44,192 bases of DNA from JANNWF01 sp052390415 (GCA_052390415.1 JBQTGY010000046.1:1-44192), one strand, 5' to 3'; numbered from the stretch's first letter, positions 24,978 through 34,535 are shown. Notes: generated by a model from the letters alone, not told the origin. Numbers and translations are program-made.

Positions 24978-25042
24978 TAGGGTGCGTCTTGATGCACCAG
25001 CACTTGGCTTGAACCGAAGCCGGTGCGTCAAGACGCACCCTA
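24978..25042. repeat. 21-bp inverted repeat related to the 12383 palindromes
   Basis: TAGGGTGCGTCTTGATGCACC (24978-24998, given in two parts TAGGGTGCGTC + TTGATGCACC) is the reverse complement of 25022-25042 with one mismatch. It lies between the convergent ends of the peroxidase and NAD-kinase-like genes and could also serve as a bidirectional terminator, although no T-run is present. Confidence 0.7.
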
Positions 25043-25096
25043 CCTCGCTCTTGCTCTTGCTGGGCTCGCCTGCCCGCGGTCAAGCATGACTCGGCA

Positions 25097-26026
25097 TCAC
25101 GCCACCAAACACCCGCGCTGTTCCGCCACATCAATCTCAGCCGTCATGCCGGCATTGAATTCCAGAAAATCGGCTTCGATGCCATCGCTGAAGATCACCC
25201 CATAACCGGCCATCTGCGAAACAAGACGCAGTGGCCGGCCGCGATGGACTTGCCCGAACACCAAGTCGGTGCGCGATTGCCGGCTTGGAAACGGTTCGCG
25301 CACGGTGAAATACAAATGTTCGGCGTCCCACGCAAACCCGTGCTCGCGCAGGCGCTCGAAATCCGCATTGCCGGAATCGCCAGCGATCCCGCTGGCACCG
25401 GTCAACAGACTGCGAAACCAGCCGGTCGAACCAAGTCCAGTCGACACGATCACGCCGCTTGACGAATGCGCTTCCTGCCGACCTTCCCAGGCAATTTCAT
25501 AGCGCGCTGAGGTGTGTGAGCGCGGACCGATGAACAGGTCGTTGACGCCCAGCAACTCCTGCCCATCGCTCAGGCGCACGCGGGCGAAGCTGACGCCGCG
25601 TTGAGCGCAGCGACCAGCCAACAGTTCAGGCAGCAATTCGCCTAAATTCTTGGAGGTGTATGGCAACAGCACACCATCCCAACGTGCCGGGTCAGGATTG
25701 ACGCCGATGACCGGCTGCCCACGCAAATACTTCAGCGTGTTGGCGACCAGTCCGTCCTGCCCGAGTACGACCACGATGGCATCCGGCGGAAACAAGAAGT
25801 TGGGCAGGAAGCTGCGATCCAAACGCTGCACGCGGCCATGCAGGGACAGGGCCGCATCGGCAGCCTTCAAGGCCTGTTGGTAAGTGCGATGCTCGGCTTC
25901 GTAATCGGCAAAATCCGCGCCCAGATGTTGCACATAAAAGCGCGCCTGCTCAATGGTGTTGAAGCGCGCGATCAGGTCATCCAGCCGCGAATGCCGGGTG
26001 ACCAGAACAATGCGTGCAGACACCAT
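25097..26026 (-). CDS. Divergent NAD kinase-like protein
   Basis: A 309-residue protein with the NAD kinase fold in outline but altered motifs. The usual GGDGT reads VLGQDGLVANTLKYL, keeping the Asp. The NE motif reads LLGVNDLFIG. The glycine-rich TPTGSTAY loop reads VIVSTGLGSTGWFRS. Residues 1-75 (RFNTIEQARFYVQHLGADFADYEAEHRTYQQAL) are an added helical part not in normal NadK. It may phosphorylate NAD or a different diol substrate; loss of the second Gly and the Thr makes ordinary NadK activity uncertain. The ATG at 26026 begins 1 nt after the stop of the SPFH gene, so the two are translated together and probably work together. Confidence 0.75.
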   Translation of the reverse strand: MVSARIVLVTRHSRLDDLIARFNTIEQARFYVQHLGADFADYEAEHRTYQQALKAADAALSLHGRVQRLDRSFLPNFLFPPDAIVVVLGQDGLVANTLKYLRGQPVIGVNPDPARWDGVLLPYTSKNLGELLPELLAGRCAQRGVSFARVRLSDGQELLGVNDLFIGPRSHTSARYEIAWEGRQEAHSSSGVIVSTGLGSTGWFRSLLTGASGIAGDSGNADFERLREHGFAWDAEHLYFTVREPFPSRQSRTDLVFGQVHRGRPLRLVSQMAGYGVIFSDGIEADFLEFNAGMTAEIDVAEQRGCLVA

Positions 26027-26027
26027 T

Positions 26028-27068
26028 TCAGCTCTTTGACTTGTTCGCCGAAGGCTGGCTGGCACGCGTCAGGCTGTGCAACAGATCAGGCGAAATATTC
26101 AACTCGCCGATGCGACTGGCGTTTTCTGCCAGGCCTTGAAACGCCAAGGCGATGAGAGCGGCAGGCTCGGCGCCGCCCATGGTCAGCGCCTGCAATACAC
26201 GCGGTTCGACGCCGGCCACTGCGGTCATCAAACCACGCACGGCGTCGGCCTTGGCCTCGGCCTCCTTCCGGGTATTGCCAAGCCGCAGATCGACCAAGGC
26301 GATGTTGGCGTCTTCCAGCGAAATGCGGCCGGCCATTTCCTGCGACTCGATCTGCTGGCGCTTCTCCAACACCGCGCGCTCGGCGTCCAATTGCGCCTCG
26401 CGAATCTGCCGCTTCTTGGCTTCCACCGCGATCTCGGTTTCCAGCTCGTTCTGCTTGATCGCGCGTTCCTGTTCAATGGCCGAGTTACGACGCGTGTAGG
26501 TCGCGTCGTCGGCGCGCTTCAGAATTTGCTCGCGCACCTCGGCTTCCAATGCGCGACCGGTTTCCGGTGTCGGCTTGATCGCGAGAATGGCAATGTCGAC
26601 CAGGCCCACGCCCAGTTCACTCAGAGACTCCGCGCCACGTAAACGTTCACGTACCGCCGCCTCGATGCGGTCGCCCTGGGTCAGCAGCGCTTGCAAACTC
26701 GAGGCCTGCAACAAGCTGCGCAGTTGCACTTGCACGGCGTTAAGCAAACGGTTGGTCAATTTAAGCGGATCTTCCGAGGCATAGCTTGCGCCGTCCGCCG
26801 CCAGCGTGAAGTCCATTCGTTGCGCCAAGGTTTCCGGATTGAGCACACGAAAGGTTGCCTGGCCCTGCACGCTCACTTCTTGAAAATCCTGACTCACTTC
26901 GCGAAATGCGAACGGTGCGTCTTGATGCGCCAGCGGGATCGATACCAGCGAGGTGCTGGGCGCGAAGTAGAAAAACGCCAAACCGCTGCCTTGCCGTCGC
27001 ACGCGGCCGCCGCGCATTTCGATCAGATGTGTGCTCGGCGAACTCTTGATATAGCGAAAGCCCAACAT
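26028..27068 (-). CDS. SPFH/band-7 domain protein
   Basis: A 346-residue protein. Residues about 10-200 form an SPFH (band 7) domain: VSIPLAHQDAPFAFREVSQDFQEVSVQGQATFRV, then LGVGLVDIAILAIKPTPETGRALEAEVREQIL. Residues 200-275 are a long charged helix (EQERAIKQNELETEIAVEAKKRQIREAQL), as in flotillins, followed by a small C-terminal region. There is no N-terminal membrane segment, so membrane binding, if any, would be peripheral. SPFH proteins form large rings or scaffolds. Start: AGGAG lies 7 nt before the ATG at 27068 (MLGFRYIK); the frame continues upstream but without homology. The NAD-kinase-like gene follows after 1 nt. Confidence 0.85.
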   Translation of the reverse strand: MLGFRYIKSSPSTHLIEMRGGRVRRQGSGLAFFYFAPSTSLVSIPLAHQDAPFAFREVSQDFQEVSVQGQATFRVLNPETLAQRMDFTLAADGASYASEDPLKLTNRLLNAVQVQLRSLLQASSLQALLTQGDRIEAAVRERLRGAESLSELGVGLVDIAILAIKPTPETGRALEAEVREQILKRADDATYTRRNSAIEQERAIKQNELETEIAVEAKKRQIREAQLDAERAVLEKRQQIESQEMAGRISLEDANIALVDLRLGNTRKEAEAKADAVRGLMTAVAGVEPRVLQALTMGGAEPAALIALAFQGLAENASRIGELNISPDLLHSLTRASQPSANKSKS

Positions 27069-27214
27069 TGGCATGCTCCTGCGACTGTGCTCATTGCCTC
27101 GCAGTTTGCCTGCAATGGTGATCGTTGTTCTTCCTGTTCCTGTGTCCGCTGGGCCTTCATTGGGCACACGCAAGCGTGGATCGCATGTTGCTTGCAAACG
27201 TGCTGGCAACACCA

Positions 27215-30200
27215 TCACTCCACCACATCCTCCGTCTGACATACCTGTGCTTGGTTACCCACTTGCAGGCGATTGATGGCGCGGGTCTGGCTGACGCCAT
27301 TGACGGTGTAAGCGAAGCTGGCCGTCTCGCCATCGGCAAATACGAAGCGCGCGCTGCCGATGACATCGTTGCCGGGGCTGGGTGCGGCATTGTCGATCAG
27401 CGAAAACGGCGTGCCGTTGCGTTGCCGGAAGATGCTGCCGCTGAAGCTGCCGTCGGCTTGGCGGGTGGTCGAGATGACGAAGAACACGGCCTCGCCATCG
27501 CTGTCATAGGTGAACCAAGCGCCAGCAATCAGATCATCGACATGCAACAGGGTCAGCCCCCAGCCGGCATTGCTGCCTGCGCCACTCCACAGATCGGTGA
27601 AATTGCGCGCGTCGCGTCGTGAGCTGCCGGGACTGGTGGTGCAGCTGAAATTGCGACCGCCGAAAGGGAACTTCTGCAGCACTTTTGTTTGATTGACGCC
27701 ATCGGCCGAGTAGGCGAAACGCAGTCGGTTCTCGCCGGCAAAACTCAGGCGCACATCGCCGATAGGCGTGGTGGTGCGCGCGGCGGGTCCGCTGATCTGA
27801 TCGAACGGCGTGCCGGTGAAGCGCAGCAAGGGGCCAACAAAACTGCCGTCGGCTTGCGGGAAGGCGCCGGCGATCAGAAACCAGGTCGGTTCGCCATCGT
27901 TGTCGTAGGTAAACCACGCGGGTGCCAGCAGATTGCCTTGGTCAAACACCGTCAAACCCCAGCCGGATTCGGCCGGAATCCACCACGTCGCCGAGCGCTT
28001 GAGCGTGGCCTGCGGATTGCTGCGCGCGACGATGGCTGAGCCGGTGAGTGCGCCGGCCAAGAGGTTGCTGGCGCTGGATTCAAATGCCAGTTGGGTGCCG
28101 TCAAAATTCAGTGCGGGCGCTTCGCTGTTGGCATTGAGTTCCGAGCCGTTCGCGTTGCGCGACAAGCGCTGGATGATCGTGGGCTGTTGCAGATTGATGC
28201 TGTGGACGTCGACGCGTTCGTTGTTGTCGGCAAACTCCAGGTCGTGGTTGGACGCCGCACTGACGAACACCAATTGATTGCCATCGCCCGAGAGTTGCGG
28301 CGATTGCGCCGCACCGGTGGTATCGGCACCGTTGCCACCTTGGCTAAGGCGCACGGGACTGGGTTGCGTGGCGCTCCAAAGATAGATATCAGTCAAGCTG
28401 TTGTTGTCACCCATGCTGATGCCCTGGTCGCTTTGCCAGGCCACGGTCTGGCCGCTGTAGTCGATGCTCGGATTCTGACTGCCGGTCAGCCCGCATTGAC
28501 TGGCCAACAGGCTGGCGGGTGGGCTCACCCGCTGGGTAGCGCCAGTGAGCATGTCGCGCAGCATCACCTGGTTGTTGCCAGCGGCACAGGGCGCAGGATT
28601 GCCATCGAGCGCATTGCTGGCAGCGGTCTGATACGCCACCCATTGGCCGTTGGCCGAAACCACCGCATTCTGACTTTCGCCGTTGCTGTTGGCCGCCGTC
28701 GGCACTCCCGCCACGGCAATGGTTTTGCAGGTCAGGCAGCGTGCGGCGCTGGGCAAGACTGCATTGCCCGTGCGGGCAAGCGGAATGGCATACACATTGA
28801 GTTGACCGAGTACACCCAGTGCGGGATCGCTGGTCGGCATGGAGACCACCACCAGACCACCGTCGGGGGCTATGCTGGGTTGGCTGCCCGCTGCGGCGGC
28901 ATCGCCCAGACGCTGCGTCGTGCCGGTCAGCAAATTGCGCAGAAACAGGCCAGCGCCGCCGCCTTTCAAGCGGCTCTCTCGCTGCGCCTTGCTTTCGCCC
29001 AACACGTTGGCGGCGGCATTGTTGGCGGCCACAAAAACGACCAACTGTGCATCGGCTGTCATCGAAGCCGCAGTGGCGTCGCTCACCAATTGCGCGCCAG
29101 CGTTGTCGACGCTGATGCGCAGCACTTCTCCGGTTTGCCGATCGCGGCGGAAGATGTCGATCACGCCATTGCTGTCCCCCGCCACCAGATTGTCGGCCGC
29201 CGACTGGAAAACGACGAAGCGCCCACTGGCATCGAACTGCGCATCCGTGGATGCTGCGTTGGCGTTTTCAGTGACTGTGCTCAGGCGCCGCAGCAGTTCA
29301 TCGTTCAGTACGACTTGCGCGGTGGGCACGCCGTGCGAGCTGTCATCACCGATTTGTCCAAACAGATTGTCGCCCCAGCACTGCGCCGCGCCGGCGAGCA
29401 CAACGCAGTTGTGGCCACCGAGTCCGGAGTCGATGTTGCTGGCGCCGCGGGTCAGACCGGCCACCACGGTGGGCAGGGGACGCGCAATGTTGGTGTTGTC
29501 GCCGACGCCCTGACCCCAGCATTGCACCGCCGTGGTGTCGAGGCGGACACAGGTGTTGATGTTGCCGGCCGCCAGCTCGACCACGCCACCTTGCAGCGAT
29601 GGAACATCGCCTGGCACCGCGCGGTCCTGCAGCGAGCCATCGCCCAGCAAATTGCCCGACGCGCTGGCGCCCCAGCAAGCCACCGCGCCGCCCACTTTCA
29701 GGGCGCAGGTATGCAAGGCCCCGGCGCTGGCCGCGCTCACGCCCGTTGACAAACCGGAGACGGTGATGGGCGTCAGCCGATTGACGGTGCTGCCATCGCC
29801 GAGCTGTCCGCTGCTGTTGATGCCCCAGCAGCGCATCGCCCCTGTTTCGGTCACCGCGCAGGTGTGAAAAAAGCCGGCCGAGATCGAACGCACACCACTG
29901 CCGAGACCGACCACGTCCACCGCGGTCAGGCGCGCCTCGGTACTGCCATCGCCGATTTGCCCAAATGCATTCGTGCCCCAACACTTCACTCCGCCACCCG
30001 CGAGCAAGGCGCAGGCGTGCGACCGGCCGATGCTGACATCCAGCACATCGACATCGCCCAGTCCCAGCACATCGACCGGCACGTTGCTGGTCGTAGTCGA
30101 TCCATTGCCGAGTCGACCATCGAAGTTGGCACCCCAACATTTGAGCCGGCGCGCGGCGGTGACCGCACAGCTCGATGCGCTGCCCGATTGCAGCCGCCGC

Positions 30201-31525
30201 ACGCCCGCCGTCAGACCGACCACAGTCACCGGCGTCAAGCGAATGCGAAACGTGCCATCGCCCAATTCGCCATTCAAGTTGTAGCCCCAGCACGACACGC
30301 TGCCGGTGGTACTCAAGGCGCAACTGCTTTGACTACCGACTGCAACTGAGCCCACCGAGCTGGCTTGACCCAGTACCCGGGTGGGAACAAGGCGCAAGCT
30401 GACGTTGTCGATGCCGAGTTGACCAGTGGTGTTGGAGCCCCAGCACTGCGCACCGCCGCTTTGCGAACGCGCGCAGCTGTGACCACCGCCGGCACTGATT
30501 TGCACGGTGTCCGATGTCAGGCCAATCACGGTTTCAGCGCCGCTGCTGCCGTCAATCGGTCCGGTTCCCAGCTGCCCGGCCACGTTGTCGCCCAGGCACT
30601 TCACCACCCCGCTGGTGTTGATCGCGCAGAAGTGACTGTTGCCACCATCGATGGCGATGAAACCGCTGGCAAATCCCGGATATTCGCGCGCTACCAGCGA
30701 GCCACCACTGAAAGCCGTCAGCGGAAACTGCGGCCCCCAGCAATACACTGCGCCTGCTCGCGTCACCGCGCACGTGCTGTTGGCGCCACCGGCCAAGGAA
30801 AGGACGGGATCCGGCAAGCCCTGCACCCGCACCGGACGGGATGCATTGCTCATGCTGTTGTTACCAAGCTGGCCGAAGGCGTTGTAACCCCAGCAATACA
30901 CACTGAAATCCACCAGCAAGGCGCAGGTGTGCTCGTCACCGGCCGCTATCAACAAGGCCGCGGCAGGCAAGCCTTCAACCGAACCAGCGCGAGGCCGCTG
31001 GGTCGCGCTGCTGCCGTCACCCAGTTGGCCAAACGTATTGCCACCCCAGCAACTCACCTGACCGCCATCCAGCAAGGCGCAGCTGTGGCGGTTGCCGGTG
31101 GCGAGGGCAGTGACTGCGCCACTCAGGCCAAGCGTGGCGACCGGCGTTCCGCGTGCATACACATCGCTGCCATCACCCAATTGACCGTTGTCATTCAGGC
31201 CCCAACACACCACACCGCGTTCTGCGGTAATTGCACAGCTGTGAAAATAGCCGGTGCTGAGTGTGCGCACGCCGAGCAGATCAGGCAGCGGGACGGGGGT
31301 GAGCCGGGCCGAGTCGGAAGCATTGTCGCCGAGCCCCAGCTGGCCGGCGATGTTCGAGCCCCAGCATGACACGCGACCTTGCTGATCCAGCGCGCAGGTA
31401 TGCAGGCCGCCCACGGCGATCTGGGTGAGATCCGCCAGCGGCGGCAGAGACGCGGCATGCAGTTCCGATGCAGCCAACAGCAATCCGAGCGAACCTCGTG
31501 TCAGCCAACCCATCGAAATGCGCAT
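27215..31525 (-). CDS. Giant secreted RCC1-repeat protein with two C-terminal ESGWG-type domains
   Basis: A 1436-residue exported protein. The signal peptide is MRISMGWLTRGSLGLLLAAS with cleavage near LHA-AS. The ATG at 31525 has GAGGAG 6-7 nt upstream. Fourteen RCC1-type repeats follow (about residues 30-780), each with a Cys pair of the form HxCAL...CWGxNxxGQLGDGS, which could be disulfide-bonded outside the cytoplasm. Next come TolB/PD40-like propeller repeats (FVVFQSAADNLVAGD, VAYQTAASNALDG, LAFESSASNLLAG). Two copies of a domain of about 100 residues (ESGWGLTVFDQGNLLAPAWF and NAGWGLTLLHVDDLIAGAWF, each followed by TYDxDGE) end the protein. It is probably a surface or secreted binding protein; the ligand is unknown. 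Confidence 0.88.
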   Translation of the reverse strand: MRISMGWLTRGSLGLLLAASELHAASLPPLADLTQIAVGGLHTCALDQQGRVSCWGSNIAGQLGLGDNASDSARLTPVPLPDLLGVRTLSTGYFHSCAITAERGVVCWGLNDNGQLGDGSDVYARGTPVATLGLSGAVTALATGNRHSCALLDGGQVSCWGGNTFGQLGDGSSATQRPRAGSVEGLPAAALLIAAGDEHTCALLVDFSVYCWGYNAFGQLGNNSMSNASRPVRVQGLPDPVLSLAGGANSTCAVTRAGAVYCWGPQFPLTAFSGGSLVAREYPGFASGFIAIDGGNSHFCAINTSGVVKCLGDNVAGQLGTGPIDGSSGAETVIGLTSDTVQISAGGGHSCARSQSGGAQCWGSNTTGQLGIDNVSLRLVPTRVLGQASSVGSVAVGSQSSCALSTTGSVSCWGYNLNGELGDGTFRIRLTPVTVVGLTAGVRRLQSGSASSCAVTAARRLKCWGANFDGRLGNGSTTTSNVPVDVLGLGDVDVLDVSIGRSHACALLAGGGVKCWGTNAFGQIGDGSTEARLTAVDVVGLGSGVRSISAGFFHTCAVTETGAMRCWGINSSGQLGDGSTVNRLTPITVSGLSTGVSAASAGALHTCALKVGGAVACWGASASGNLLGDGSLQDRAVPGDVPSLQGGVVELAAGNINTCVRLDTTAVQCWGQGVGDNTNIARPLPTVVAGLTRGASNIDSGLGGHNCVVLAGAAQCWGDNLFGQIGDDSSHGVPTAQVVLNDELLRRLSTVTENANAASTDAQFDASGRFVVFQSAADNLVAGDSNGVIDIFRRDRQTGEVLRISVDNAGAQLVSDATAASMTADAQLVVFVAANNAAANVLGESKAQRESRLKGGGAGLFLRNLLTGTTQRLGDAAAAGSQPSIAPDGGLVVVSMPTSDPALGVLGQLNVYAIPLARTGNAVLPSAARCLTCKTIAVAGVPTAANSNGESQNAVVSANGQWVAYQTAASNALDGNPAPCAAGNNQVMLRDMLTGATQRVSPPASLLASQCGLTGSQNPSIDYSGQTVAWQSDQGISMGDNNSLTDIYLWSATQPSPVRLSQGGNGADTTGAAQSPQLSGDGNQLVFVSAASNHDLEFADNNERVDVHSINLQQPTIIQRLSRNANGSELNANSEAPALNFDGTQLAFESSASNLLAGALTGSAIVARSNPQATLKRSATWWIPAESGWGLTVFDQGNLLAPAWFTYDNDGEPTWFLIAGAFPQADGSFVGPLLRFTGTPFDQISGPAARTTTPIGDVRLSFAGENRLRFAYSADGVNQTKVLQKFPFGGRNFSCTTSPGSSRRDARNFTDLWSGAGSNAGWGLTLLHVDDLIAGAWFTYDSDGEAVFFVISTTRQADGSFSGSIFRQRNGTPFSLIDNAAPSPGNDVIGSARFVFADGETASFAYTVNGVSQTRAINRLQVGNQAQVCQTEDVVE

Positions 31526-31730
31526 CGATCTCTCCTCATCGCCCCTGAGGGCCGCAGTCACGTCGTCGAAAGTACAGCAAGGACGACGACCGATTACCGG
31601 ATCAAACTGTTCCTGGCGGCCGCGGGTCGGTGAATGGCGAGCGCCGGCATGAGCACGGATGCAAGCAAGCCTTCGAGATTACGCCGCCGAAGTGACTGCA
31701 ACAACGACCGTGGTTGGTCGCGACTGCGAA

Positions 31731-32696
31731 TCAGTCCATCTCGGCCAGCCCGCGCTCGATGCTCATGTTGCCGCGATAGCCCAATTCACGTCGGGCTTTG
31801 CCGTCATCCACGGTGACTTCTTCGCCAAACAGGCTCACTACCATGCGCGTCACTGGCGGCTTTCCGGCGAGCGCCAAACCGCGCCAGAGAACTTCGCAGA
31901 TTTGCGCGCTGAGTCGCGCCAGCCAACGCGGCAGGCTGGCATCGCCAACCTGCACGCCTTGAGTGGCAAGCATTCGGGTAAGGAATCCGCGCAGTTCGAC
32001 CGGATCGCCATCGGTCAGAAAATAGATCTCACCCGCGCGGCCCTTGTGTGCCGCCAACAACAAACCTTCGACCACATTGGCGACATGGCAGGTCGATGTC
32101 AGATGATGGCCGCCGTTGATCCATTTGAAACGGCCTTCGCGTACTCCCGCCACCAGTTGTGGCAGTAGCGAGGTATCGCCGGCACCCCAGATCAAACGCG
32201 GGCGCAGGATTACCGTTTCCAAGGCCGGCCCATTGGCCGCTCGAACCAGCGCTTCCGAAGCCGCTTTGCTGGCCGGGTACAGTGGCAGCGGGCGAGCCGG
32301 CAACGGCCGTGTCTCATCCACCCGCTGCAAGGGCGATCCATCGAGCAGCGCCGCCTCCGAACTGACATGGATCACACGCCGAACGCCGGCCTCACGCGCC
32401 GCACCCAGCACGTTGCGTGTGCCGGTCACGGTAATCCGCTCGAACAATTCCGACGGCCCCCATTCCTCGGTGTGGGCAGCGGCGTGAAACACCCAATCGC
32501 AACCGCGCATGCCTGTAGCCAAGGTGGCCGTATCGTCGAGACCGCCATGCACCGGCGTCGCCCCCAGCGCGCTGACCGCACGGACTGATGCATCGCTGCG
32601 CGCCAGTGCCAACACTTCATGGCCGCGCGCGCGTAACGCGGAGATCAGGTTGCGGCCGACAAAGCCGGAGCCGCCAGTGACAAATACTCTGCTCAT
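31731..32696 (-). CDS. NAD-dependent epimerase/dehydratase (extended SDR)
   Basis: A 321-residue extended short-chain dehydrogenase. The nucleotide-binding motif VFVTGGSGFVGRNL is at the N-terminus, HVSSEAALL carries the active-site Ser, and YPASKAASE is the YxxxK pair. The C-terminal part (RPRLIWGAGDTSLLPQLV, STCHVANVVEGLLLAA, GEIYFLTDGDPVELRGFL) resembles the 3-beta-hydroxysteroid dehydrogenase/OleD-like branch more than sugar epimerases, so the substrate is open. The ATG at 32696 has a G-rich ribosome-binding site about 8 nt upstream. It lies 74 nt after the GT-C gene on the same strand and may be co-transcribed with it. Confidence 0.85.
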   Translation of the reverse strand: MSRVFVTGGSGFVGRNLISALRARGHEVLALARSDASVRAVSALGATPVHGGLDDTATLATGMRGCDWVFHAAAHTEEWGPSELFERITVTGTRNVLGAAREAGVRRVIHVSSEAALLDGSPLQRVDETRPLPARPLPLYPASKAASEALVRAANGPALETVILRPRLIWGAGDTSLLPQLVAGVREGRFKWINGGHHLTSTCHVANVVEGLLLAAHKGRAGEIYFLTDGDPVELRGFLTRMLATQGVQVGDASLPRWLARLSAQICEVLWRGLALAGKPPVTRMVVSLFGEEVTVDDGKARRELGYRGNMSIERGLAEMD

Positions 32697-32770
32697 AGCG
32701 GTCACCCCCTGCCTTGATTACGAGCGCTGCCGCATCCTGCACCCCGCGCAGCCGAATCGCGACGTCGCGA

Positions 32771-34450
32771 TCAATGCCGAGATTGACTTGAAGAGCGCGT
32801 CCGACCATTGCGCCTCGCGGCACCACGACCTGCCGCAGCGGCCACCACCGCAAAACATGCAAGTGTCCAAACGCCAGTAAGCACGGCGATCACGAATCGC
32901 TGTTCGGGAACGATGAGCAGCCCTTCCGCCAACAGTAGACCCAACAACAGCAGCACGCCCACGTGATGCCTTGTGATCGCACGCCTTTGCATCCACAGCA
33001 GCGCAACGAGTACGGCCAGCGCCGCGCCGTTGGCAAACAACAGGATCGGTGACCAGATGCGACGCGCTTCGCCCAGGCGCGGGTCGGCGGCGGGCTTCCA
33101 CGCGCGCGGCTGCTCGCCACGCTCAAGCTTGCCACCCCAAAGAAACAACTGATCGCCCACTCGGCGACCCCAGTCGACTGCGCGCCCTTCGTCGCGTCCG
33201 ACGAAGATCACGTGCGTGCTGGTATCCAGCACCGCGCCCGAGATCGAATAGCGTTCTGCCTTGGAGCCAAGCCTTACCCGACGCGATGCCACCAGTTGAC
33301 GATCGGACTGCCGATAAAAAAGCAGCTCGACGTCGGCTGGCCGCGGTGCCCACAGCCAGACGCTGTAGCTGTAAGGCTCGCGGAAGCGGGGCAGAAAGGC
33401 TTGCTGCAATCCGGCGCTGCTGTCGATTCGCTGTACGCTCAGGCGTGAGGCCGACTGGCGACCATCCGGCGCGCGCTCGGCGTTGAAATCTGCGCGTGTG
33501 GAAACGAGGTTGATTTTCCCGACCAGATCAACGTCGTCGAAGCGATCCAGAACCTGCTGCGCCGGTTGCAGGTAGGTGCTGGCCGCGTAACTGCCCAGAT
33601 AAAAATTCAGGCGGCTGGCAAAGATGCAGGTCGCCAACACCGGATCCCGCTGTTCCAGGGCCTGCAAGGGACCGCGGTTGTCGGCCGAACACGGCGAGGG
33701 CCAGCGAAAGGCTTCGATGGGTCGCAGCAAGGTGTCATAGCCCATGGAGCCATCACGCAAGTGGATATCGCGCCACTTGGTTTCCTGATCAGGACTGATA
33801 TAGCCGAGGGCACCCGTTTCGCGCCACGTGGCCACATACTGGATGGCGATGGGCAGCAGCGCCACGGCCAGCCACAACTCGCGCCAGCGACGGTCGCGAT
33901 CACGCGCCCAAAGCAGCAGTGAAACCAGCAGCCAACCTAGCACCGGGTACAAATAGTAAGCGCGGACAAACGCCGTGAGTCCAAGTAGCCCGCCGATGAG
34001 CGCATAGCGCCAGGCCGGGCTGCGGCTGTCGCCCAGCAACACCACCCAGATGGCAATCAGGGTCAACAGCGCGGCCGGCGGGTCGGCCAGCGAATGTGGG
34101 AGCACCGGCTGCAGAAACACGACGTGCGCCAACAGTGAGCCGATGCCGCAGACCATGAGCGCCCGGCTCTGCCACCGGTCGGGCCGGCTGGCGAGCGCCG
34201 GCTGCAACCAGCGGCGGGCTACTTTCAGCGACAACCAGACAGACAGCAACAGCAGCAACCCGTGCACCCAGAACAAGGCTGCGGGAGGCACACCGAGAGC
34301 ATCCAGGGCACCGAACCAAAGTCCGGAGCCCAGCGGCCGCAAGGGGTCGTAACAACCGCCGCCGGCCGCACAGATGGCGCCCTCTTCCAGATAACCCTCG
34401 GCATCGCAGCACTGCTCACGCTGCGTTGGCCAGACCGCCGGCTGTTCCAT
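32771..34450 (-). CDS. GT-C-like multi-pass membrane protein
   Basis: A 559-residue protein with roughly nine to ten hydrophobic segments (FWVHGLLLLLSVWLSL, LLAHVVFLQPVL, ALLTLIAIWVVLLG, ALIGGLLGLTAFV, LLVSLLLWA, and four near the C-terminus). A soluble domain of about 200 residues sits in between (about 250-450). The layout fits GT-C membrane glycosyltransferases that use polyprenyl-linked sugars. CDAEGYLEEG near the N-terminus stands where such enzymes have their acidic loop after the first membrane helix, but that first helix is missing: a TGA lies directly before the ATG at 34450. The gene diverges from the aminotransferase gene and precedes the SDR gene. Function is inferred only from layout and context. 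Confidence 0.65.
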   Translation of the reverse strand: MEQPAVWPTQREQCCDAEGYLEEGAICAAGGGCYDPLRPLGSGLWFGALDALGVPPAALFWVHGLLLLLSVWLSLKVARRWLQPALASRPDRWQSRALMVCGIGSLLAHVVFLQPVLPHSLADPPAALLTLIAIWVVLLGDSRSPAWRYALIGGLLGLTAFVRAYYLYPVLGWLLVSLLLWARDRDRRWRELWLAVALLPIAIQYVATWRETGALGYISPDQETKWRDIHLRDGSMGYDTLLRPIEAFRWPSPCSADNRGPLQALEQRDPVLATCIFASRLNFYLGSYAASTYLQPAQQVLDRFDDVDLVGKINLVSTRADFNAERAPDGRQSASRLSVQRIDSSAGLQQAFLPRFREPYSYSVWLWAPRPADVELLFYRQSDRQLVASRRVRLGSKAERYSISGAVLDTSTHVIFVGRDEGRAVDWGRRVGDQLFLWGGKLERGEQPRAWKPAADPRLGEARRIWSPILLFANGAALAVLVALLWMQRRAITRHHVGVLLLLGLLLAEGLLIVPEQRFVIAVLTGVWTLACFAVVAAAAGRGAARRNGRTRSSSQSRH

Positions 34451-34535
34451 TCAGACGTGGTCGCTGGAATTGACCGCGACAACCATGATGGCGACATCGC
34501 GGGTCGAGGATTGGCGCGGGGCTAAAGGGAATCGC

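Noticed and set aside
25097..26026. Plain housekeeping NAD kinase
   Set aside because: Key loops are altered and an extra N-terminal part is present, so I kept it as NAD-kinase-like only.
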